64,000 nt of DNA from Agroathelia rolfsii (Eukaryota > Basidiomycota > Agaricomycetes > Amylocorticiales > Amylocorticiaceae). Of the stretch, positions 56,452 through 64,000 are shown piece after piece. Within the stretch, counting starts at the first letter, position 1; each line of letters begins with the position of its first letter. The position numbers were made by a program, and so were the translations under genes. The notes under the pieces were generated by a model. That model made no database searches. It was given only the letters and a program-made list of their open reading frames with translations, and was not told the origin of the DNA. Location: NCBI GenBank assembly GCA_018343915.1, contig JABRWF010000005.1, positions 2,639,001-2,703,000 of the forward strand, read 5' to 3'.

Positions 56452-58196
56452 GGTTGCAGTGTTAGAGTGTTGTAGATGGGAAAGTCGTCTGAGTGTGGTG
56501 TTGGTCGTAAAAAGGCTTATATTGTCTCGTAAAAAATAATAAAGACGACAGATGTTGTGGTCAACCAAAGTCCGCCGGAACACAAGTGGGAAGAAAGGAC
56601 AAGAGCAAGAGTAAGAGCAAGAGCCAACTCAGACGACCGTGACGGCGGTGTTGAACTTGTTTCCATTGTCAAAGCTCCGCTGGCTGTGGCTGTGCCGCCA
56701 CTCCATTTTGGTTCCGGCCATTCTCCGTCCGCGCCGTCGGAGCCATCGGCACTTGTCTAGATCCTTGCCATGGCAGTTCGGCCTAGGGCGCCGCTAGTGA
56801 CTGTAGTCAGGCCGAGTCATCCAAAGTAGTACCTTATAATTTTCTATAGGGACGAGTGGCTAGCGCTTTAGAGCGGCCAGAGATGTCATCGGCCCCTCAA
56901 AATCAACAGGCCCAAATAACAAAATCTCATATCACTCGAAGAAATTTAAACTGAGGCAAGCTTGCAACGTGGGAATAACAACTTGAACAGAAAAATACCA
57001 GTGGACCATACAAGGAAACAGTCTATTGAATGTATGCAAAGGCGTTCATATGACAAACGAAAACTGGGGCATGGGAAATCAAGATTAAATGTGTTACAGC
57101 AACAATGAATTTGTTCAAATGACGATTATAAGACGAGACAGAGCAAAATGGGGTAAGTTGTTATACAAAAGAAGAAATAACTGGTCATGTAAAACCGGGT
57201 AAATCAGCATGGGAGAAGAGCAGCGCTGTAGAACTTTGAGTCACAAGCCAAACATAAGTGCCTCCTGGTGGCCTAAAAACGATTGAAGGTGTAGGTAGCA
57301 ATAGGTTTCAGGTTCGGCAAAACTTGGCCGTAGATCATGTGGCGACCAGGTTGTCATGACTGTCCCACCTTGAAAAACGCGGCTTATCATAGACGGTAAT
57401 GCGATGTTGTGCGATGCGCATTTTCTAGCCGCATGATCTGTATTACCAGATACACTGGGGATGGAAAGTCACGGATGGATGAACCAACTGCGAATAGGGC
57501 TAGAACCTCCGTTTCTTGCCATCAGGGCGGAAAAGGGTTGCAGGAAGGTGATGGCGCCACATTCTGTTGTTCCACAGAAGCTTTCATGTGGTGTTGAAGT
57601 TATACTCATTTTTCTTCACGTTGCCTTGCTTCTGAGTCTAAGAGCTTGTGAAAGCTGTCAGCGCTCTGAACATGATCTATCATCAAATCGAAAAGCATGA
57701 CCCTGATGAGTAATCATTCATTGATGTCAAACTAACTCAAGAGCGACGGGCCAAACCCAGTCACTGCCATAAGCATCAAAAGATTCACAGCAGGAGTTGG
57801 AATGGCCCTTCCAATGTTGAATCAGCCAGTCGCCACTCTCCCTCGTTCTCGGGAAATCGAAGAATGCTATGCAAGCCAAGCTTCACTGATACTCAGCCGT
57901 GTTTAATTCCTTGATCTCGAGCATCTCGGTCTCGATGATGCTATATTATGCAATAGCATCATACACCAATTTGCTAGATGACTCATTAAGCAGTACTCAT
58001 ATCTAGACATCCCAGAGAACATGAAGCGGGGGGGGGGGAGGAGGGATTGCGGGGCCGGAGGCTCCACATAAGGTCTAACTCCCCCTCAATTAGGATCATT
58101 CTACTATTATAACATTGTGAACCGCGATGACAAGTAGGTCATAGTTAATTATTTTCTTATGAAATGATCTTGCATCGATAAAGGGTGTTTTCTTGA
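56452..58196. other. 1.7-kb intergenic region
   Basis: I see no gene, tRNA or transposon. The stretch 58028-58054 is G-rich, with an uninterrupted G-run followed by further G-triplets. Other segments are AT-rich with scattered stops. Confidence 0.45.
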
Positions 58197-58634
58197 CTAG
58201 AAGAGGACTGGTGGATATGAAGGCCAGTAGGAACGAGAGCGGAAATGCCAAGAGCAGGGGGGAGTGCAATTGCTGGGCGCTGAGCGCTGAGAATGGGTAA
58301 CTTGAAGGAATGGAATGAGCAAGCTCTCAGCCATGCTGTGAGTGCGGAATGGATCCTGGATCATCGAAGCCTTCAAGGAGTTCAACGAGATCAATAGCTC
58401 AATTTGGTCCAAGGAATCTGAGGGCTGCAAGTCTGGCAGTGGTTTCGAAGTGACAACCCTCGCGGCCAGTGGCGAGTCATAAATGACTTCATTGCAGGGT
58501 TGATCACGATTTAGGATGCAAGGATTGTGGAAATCCGAGTCGAAACCGCCCGGGCCAGAAGAGGCTTGCCCAACTATGAGCTCAGAAGTCGCTCTAAGCG
58601 CCTCACTAGCGGAACTATGCTGAGTACTACTCAT
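58197..58634 (-). CDS. Hypothetical protein, weak
   Basis: An ATG-started frame of 145 residues begins MSSTQHSSASEALRATSELI and includes LPDLQPSDSLDQIELLISLN. It has no recognisable domain, signal peptide or membrane segment, and no introns, unlike most genes here. It could be a lineage-specific gene, an exon or a chance frame. Confidence 0.2.
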   Translation of the reverse strand: MSSTQHSSASEALRATSELIVGQASSGPGGFDSDFHNPCILNRDQPCNEVIYDSPLAARVVTSKPLPDLQPSDSLDQIELLISLNSLKASMIQDPFRTHSMAESLLIPFLQVTHSQRSAPSNCTPPCSWHFRSRSYWPSYPPVLF

Positions 58635-59053
58635 GAAAAGAACACTTTCAGAAAGGAAGGCCGGGAAAAAATGATCAAGGCGGGCTATTTGCTGGATATA
58701 TGCGTTGTAAGTTGACCTCGAGTATACAAGTTGTTGTCAGCGCCTCTGTAGCAACTCCGCGGTGCGGAGTACGAAAGCCTTTGGCTCCCGAATCGCCTCA
58801 CTAAGATTGAATCGAACCATTGTGGCATACTACGAGTCGTTCCAAATCAAAATTAACATTCGCTGCAGTGTAGCTAGTCAGCCAGGAAAGTGTCCGTCAT
58901 AGCAAGAGCCTAGTAGTGAACAATGACATGTCATGTCCGAGGCACCATACAAAAGAGAATCCGAGATATTATATAAGTGAGGGTCATCGTACGTAGATGG
59001 GGTAATGAGTCCGTAGCCATGACGCTGTTATATCACCAGCTCGTCGACAATCT
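58635..59053. other. Intergenic region
   Basis: No supportable feature was seen between the weak hypothetical frame and the 3' end of the GPI-anchored protein gene. Confidence 0.4.
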
Positions 59054-60611
59054 TTAGAAGAGCAACGAAGCCATGGCGCCCGCCGCAACGGTCGCGGCGA
59101 ACGTCAGGCCAAAGCTAATTTCCTTCGTGGTGAACGCTGCACTGTTCTGGGACGAGGACGAGGAGCCGGAGGAAGAGGAAGAAGTGCCAGTAGCCTTGGT
59201 CGAGCCGGAGGTGGCAGTTCCCTTGCCAGAAGCGGTACCACTCGCGCTAGCGCTCGAGGTGGCGCTGGGAGGTGCGGCGGCGAGGAGAGGACCGACGACA
59301 TCCCAGCTGGCAGCCGAGTTGGTGGAGGTGTTGCCCTGTAGGTAAGGCAGGAACATGACAGTGCCGTTGCTGGTCAACTGGACGAGAGACGTGATACCGG
59401 CGAAGTACGTAGCAGCGGGATCCTTGACAGCGGGCCCAGGGATAGTAGCAGTGGTGTTGGTCTATAGATGAAAACCCATTTGAGTATCAAGTCAGGCTGT
59501 GCAGCGAAAGTAAGACAAAAAAACGCACCTCGACGTTGATGACATAGGTGGAAGAGCTGTCCTCAGGAACGAAGACGAACTCTTGTTGCACCTAAATACC
59601 AATAACCATGAGATTTGAACATGTAAGAGAATTGTGATACACGAATGCACTTACACCCTCACTCTGGAAGAAAGCAGTCGCCTGGCCGTAAGATTGGGGG
59701 AAGTTACCGTAAGACTGAGCATCTGGCTGGAACCATGAATCTATTCATCGGAGGATATATCTATATGAGCAAGGCCGAGTGACAAGTGTATATGTAATTA
59801 AACTCACAGTGGATGACGAAAATGTCAGCACTGCCAGAAGACAGGCCAGGTACATCAATGAAGTGAATGTGGTTCTGCGCGAGGGCCATGACGGGCTTGT
59901 ACGACGATCCGTAAGGGGACTGCTCGACGTCAACCCAGGAAAGTGCAGAGGAGTTGGCTGCAGTGAGAGAACCCATGTCAAGGAAGAACAGCTCTCCGTT
60001 GACGAGCGAGTCTATGATCCAATAAGAGCAGTCAGCATTCAAAACTGAGAAGAAACCTGTTGTATTTTATCGCTTACAGAAGACGTTGGTGTCATGGTCC
60101 AAAATTGACACCGCCTGAGTCGGGTCGAACTTGCCCGTCGTCGTCGTCTGAGTCGACCACGAGTTCGTAGCAGCGTTGAAGATGTGCACATCCGAGGGGT
60201 TGCTCTTGTCACCGTTCATAACGTAGATGGAGTTATAGAACTGAGACAAGTAACAGGTCGTGTTCGTGCCATCGAAAGGACTGTGTGATGAAAAGATACA
60301 TGGTGAGCCTAGACGATTCACGCGGATATTTCATCTACTTACGGGCGTCCCGAGGCGGTAATCTCGTTCGCTTTCGTAGTGTCTGTAGTAGTGCACAGAC
60401 GCCTTGTCAACAAACCCTAGCCCCACTCAACATTACAACGACTACAGTACGTACTACCAGCCCAAGTACTTTGCTGGCCAGCATTGAAGTCCTTTCCATT
60501 GAGACCAAAGGCGTACAGGTTAAAGTACGAATCGAATGCAACACATGGCGACGCAGCGGCCAGTTTTGAAGCGGACAGAAGCAAAAGAGGGGCAAGGGTA
60601 AGGAGAGACAT
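59054..60611 (-). CDS. Secreted GPI-anchored, propeller-like protein
   Basis: A multi-exon gene of about 400 residues. It starts MSLLTLAPLLLLSASKLAAA, a clear signal peptide. Repeated blade-like pieces follow: TTCYLSQFYNSIYVMNGDKS, DVHIFNAATNSWSTQTTTT, GELFFLDMGSLTAAN, QEFVFVPEDSSSTYVINVET and ITSLVQLTSNGTVMFLPYLQ. These resemble kelch/propeller strands. A Ser/Thr/Gly-rich stalk and a hydrophobic end (FGLTFAATVAAGAMASLLF) form a GPI-anchor signal. It is probably a cell-wall or plasma-membrane outer-face protein. I do not recognise a catalytic motif, so I give no enzymatic role. Confidence 0.7.
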
Positions 60612-61054
60612 CCTAGTATTAATGTAGGAGGAAGGGTAAAAGGGTGAGGAAGTAGGCTGGAAGGTTGAAGAAAGTAGAGTGCGTGTGGGCGTGGGCGTGG
60701 GGACTGGGTTGGGCAGTCGCAGAACTGTGGCTTAGAAGAAGAGATGAGAGGGAGTGTGTTTGTGGGAAACGCAGGGACGGACGCGCGAGGCCGTGGTGCT
60801 TCTTTCATGTTTTGGAGGGCGACAATAAAAATAGATTACTTTCGACAACAACAAATGGCAAGTAGATATACAGCAAAAGCTATCTTACAACTAGAGATGG
60901 GTGTACCCTATTAGGAATCGGAATTGATATATAGAAAGAAAAAAAAGGACGAAGGGACGAGAATAACAACGCCTATAAATATTCAAGCAGCTCATCTCCA
61001 AATCCAAGACAAGCATCCTCGTTAAAAACCAAAGTGGCAAAGACTATTTGGCTG
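60612..61054. other. Intergenic region upstream of the GPI-anchored protein gene
   Basis: This is the promoter of the GPI-anchored protein gene and the 3' flank of the membrane protein gene. No gene was seen. Confidence 0.45.
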
Positions 61055-63717
61055 TTACGCTTCATCCTTTCTCGGGTACTGACCAGTCATTTTCGCCGGA
61101 CTCTTAATCGTAGGCGAGATGAACGCAGGGATCAGCTGGCTCGCTCTTTTGACCAGACCACCAGAGGAAGGTGTTCCAGTCACTCGTGGCGTAACAGCTT
61201 CCTCGTACCCAGGCTCGCCCAGAGTGAGGTATCTCTCTTCCACGGGGTCCATCCAAAACATACGGTCTTTCAGCGCCTCCATGCACTCCTCGTTGCTCTT
61301 CAGCCCCTGAACGAGCGTAGAGAGGTGTGTGCCGGCGCCACGACGGAGGGCGCCGACAATGGTGTGTGGGCTATCGCGTAGGTAGAGGTTCTTCCTTTGT
61401 TTACGGTGCTGCATCTGGAGTAGGATGGTGACGATGGCCATGATTAGAAAGGCTGCTGCTAGGAGGTGGGTGGCAATGTTGCTGCAGAGCCATGCGTTAA
61501 GCCAAAGAAGAGGCTAGACAAATTGGCGAGCATGGACAAACCTCATAAATAGACGATCTTGTAAATTTTTGACAGTCACAGAAATCGGTTCAGAGGACGG
61601 AAGGAAATAAAGAGAGCGGGCAATTAACTGCAAATAAGTAGTCTGAGTGCAAAAGGGTATGAGCGACCTCGTTTCCCAATGATAACGAGCGTAAAATACT
61701 AACGTAAACTTGGGTTGAATAATCCAAGAAAAGCGTGTTATTGTTAAATGCTGCGATAAGACCGCCTTCGCCAGTTTCCGCCTTTTGGAAGACAGCAGAT
61801 GGCATTTGAACTTGGACCGCTTGTGCCCTTTGCTGCTTGTACTGATCTGCGCCGGTGAGGTTGAACCCGATCCCATTGTACGCCTGGCCATTCAGTTGAG
61901 TCATGTTTGCTGAAGACGATGATGAGCTGGGGTCAAAGGGTGCAAGAACCCGGACCGAGGTCAGATTACGAGTGGCGATATCGACACTCGCTTCTACCTC
62001 CCAAAGGGTAATGTTGGGTCGACAGAAGATTATTGAAGCTTCCGCAGCGGGCTGATAAGTGAAGAACCAGAAAACAACAGGGGAGAATTGTTGATCAATC
62101 GTGCAGGTGGTATCGGCAGATGTACCTGAAGTCACCACACAATTGGTAAATCCCAAGCCTTTCTTTGTAGGATAGGAGATGCAAATACCAAATAGATTAA
62201 CAGTATCATTGGTTACGTCCCAGGTAAAGAAACACTCTTGAGAAGTAGCGCTATTCGTCCAATAGGTGCCGCCATTACTAGCATTAGTATACTTTGTTTT
62301 GGTTAACTAGAGACAGACATTAGCGCAAATCAAGTGCAATTGAAACGGGGAACAAACCGTATCCGGAAGAACACAATTGGGCTGGCTCTGCACAGCTGTG
62401 ACATTTGCAATGACAGTACCGTTATTCACATTTGTGGGCATCTATCGAGATATCAGATCCAACATTCATGGTACGATAAGAACCGATATTCTTGTACATA
62501 CATCAAACACAGCCGTCGTGAATGTACCGTTTGCAAAACTGGGGTCACCAATGTTATAGAGCACAGAGGAGCTAGCATATCCACCGGCACTCATGAAGGC
62601 TAAAAAAAAAAAGAGTTAATTTCAAATCAATTTTGCGGTGAAACGAAAGAGCAATACTGGTGAGATCTTGGAAGATAGTGCCCAAGTTCAGGGAGATGCC
62701 AGAGCTTGCTATCGAGTGCACATCTGTAAAGCAGGTGAGAAGTCAAGCATAGTGACGTCATTGGGAAGGAAAACAGACCTGTGCTAGCTATCCAGGTACT
62801 ACGAACAACAAATAGAGCGGAAGCTAACGGAGAGAAAGAATAAGAGAAGAGAACAAAGATGCTGGTGAAGAACACAAAGTAGTGTTGGTGGTTGACGGCC
62901 GCGTGCCACGGTGTTGTCAAAACACTATACGTAATGTGATTTTTAGAAAAATGTGGGATACGATCATACATGTTAGGTCTTACTTGTACTCATGATAATC
63001 CAAATACAACGACTCTCTGGCATCAGCATCGCCTTTTGCAAGGTCGACATATGCCTATATAGACCATTAGGACGTCTGATAAGGCAAATATAATAAGCAT
63101 CGCGAACCCACCTGCATCCTTTTCACCTCAAAATCCGTCAATCCCCAAAAAGCTGTAACCAGAGTAACAACAAAGACGATTGGAGCAGTCTACAGCCTTA
63201 CGTCAAACATAACACGCCATATGTCGATTACAATGTGGATTACCCAAGCAAAGTGGGCAGTATCAATTCCGAATGTTACATGGCTTATACTCTTCCACCC
63301 TGAAAGATGTAAGCTTAGAGCCTGGGCTTTCGGTAGCAACAAGGGAAACGTTACCTACCGTTGCTTTTGTTATTTAAATAAAGACCGATCTCGAGTAGCA
63401 CCGCCAGAAAAAATAAGAAGCATGTAAAAGATATCCACCACTTGGGTTGCAATGGCTTGGGAAGGTATACTTCACCACTAGTGTTTGACGGTCTACGCAG
63501 ACGCTTAGACGTTGACACTGGTCCCATGGGATGGTGAACTGTAAGGTATACAATCTAAGACTTTCGCCGAACGCAAATATAAAATCAAGAGGAACATACG
63601 TGTGGGGATACTATCATCCCAGCCATCATCATTGTAGGAAGCATATTGCTCTTCCATTGGCGATGTACTTTGGAGTAGTCTCATTTGTGGAGAGTTTGGG
63701 TGGGTGGTATGCATCAT
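61055..63717 (-). CDS. Multi-pass membrane protein, DUF3433-like
   Basis: A multi-exon gene from ATG 63717 (MMHTTHPNSPQMRLLQSTSP) to TAA at 61055-61057. A cytosolic N terminus is followed by EVYLPKPLQPKWWISFTCFL and a hydrophobic span (FLAVLLEIGLYLNN). More spans lie near 62780-62900 and at IATHLLAAAFLIMAIVTILL close to the C terminus. Between them is a long region with many N-glycosylation sites (NLTSV, NMTQL, NLTGA, NNNTL) and several Cys, likely outside the cell. The cytosolic tail includes NLYLRDSPHTIVGALRRGAG and SLIPAF-like helices. The PxxLxPxW entry and overall plan recall fungal DUF3433 proteins, but that match is tentative. Function is unknown. Exon ends were only partly traced. Confidence 0.55.
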
Positions 63718-64000
63718 GGCAGTAACAGACGAAGGAGCTGCCAAGACGAAGAGGAAGACTAACCATTAGAAATACACAGCCGCGCCACACTTTCTGACGT
63801 TCCAAGCGACGCTTGATTTAGACGTAATAGCTGACTCAAGATCAAAGGGCAAACCAAGTATCATCTATTGGATGATTCCAAAGCTTAGGGCGAAGCGAAA
63901 AAATGGGACAATCACAGAAGTCTGCTTGTCAAGCTAATGACCAAGAAATCGCATAAGTATATTTATAGGACGGCTATACCAGATGGAGCTAACGCCCTGG
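63718..64000. promoter_or_regulatory. Probable promoter of the membrane protein gene, window edge
   Basis: This is the upstream flank of the gene starting at 63717. No other gene is supported before the window ends. Confidence 0.35.

Noticed and set aside
58806..58822. tRNA B-box-like sequence on the minus strand (ggttcgattcaa)
   Set aside because: Stem pairing fails at the second position, and no acceptor or anticodon arm can be drawn.
1..64000. CRISPR arrays, insertion sequences, operons or phage-like modules
   Set aside because: The gene structures are eukaryotic with spliceosomal introns throughout, and no regularly spaced repeats or transposase frames were seen.

Overview
The window is nuclear DNA of a filamentous basidiomycete, most likely a mushroom-forming Agaricomycete. 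Nearly every gene is split by short (about 50-80 nt) GT-AG introns, ATP-citrate lyase is a single fused polypeptide, and there is a DUF6533-type membrane-protein locus and secreted families typical of Agaricomycetes. I see no operons, CRISPR arrays, rRNA, convincing tRNA or intact transposon. All assignments come from reading the translated sequence; no database was searched. Exon limits marked as traced were checked for reading frame by hand.

Layout. 0.3-5.2 kb: two tandem paralogous questin oxidase/AflY-like genes on the minus strand, duplicated together with part of their promoters. 5.3-6.6 kb: a GNAT acetyltransferase fused in frame to an Mss4 zinc domain. 8-9 kb: a class I glutamine amidotransferase-like protein. 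9.3-12 kb: an SREBP-type membrane-bound bHLH factor (minus). 13.5-22.2 kb: the NatA auxiliary subunit NAA15, then the cohesin regulator PDS5. 22.7-25.5 kb: a protein with a C2H2 finger and a VEFS-box-like domain, a candidate SUZ12-type PRC2 subunit. 25.8-26.6 kb: a secreted CBM19-like protein (minus). 27-27.6 kb: ribosomal protein S26. 28.7-29.5 kb: a duplicated alpha/beta-barrel protein. 29.9-31.3 kb: a PARP-type zinc finger protein. 32.7-34.5 kb: a DUF6533-like membrane-protein locus that may be broken.

35.3-39.1 kb: splicing factor PRP3 (minus), divergent from mitochondrial ribosomal protein uL16m across about 100 bp. 39.9-43.7 kb: ATP-citrate lyase, GC-rich with strong codon bias. 45.2-50.7 kb: a two-BIR survivin/Bir1 protein (minus), divergent from WAPL. 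51.1-54.7 kb: long-form tRNase Z (minus). 55.8-56.5 kb: a small uncharacterised protein. 59-63.7 kb: a GPI-anchored propeller-like secreted protein and a multi-pass membrane protein, both minus.

By function the window is mostly housekeeping. Chromosome biology is well represented: PDS5 and WAPL (cohesin release), Bir1 (chromosomal passenger complex), a SUZ12-like protein and a PARP-finger protein. Lipid metabolism is represented by the SREBP factor and ATP-citrate lyase. The items most worth a second look are the acetyltransferase-Mss4 fusion and the SUZ12-like protein with its Cys/His-rich tail.
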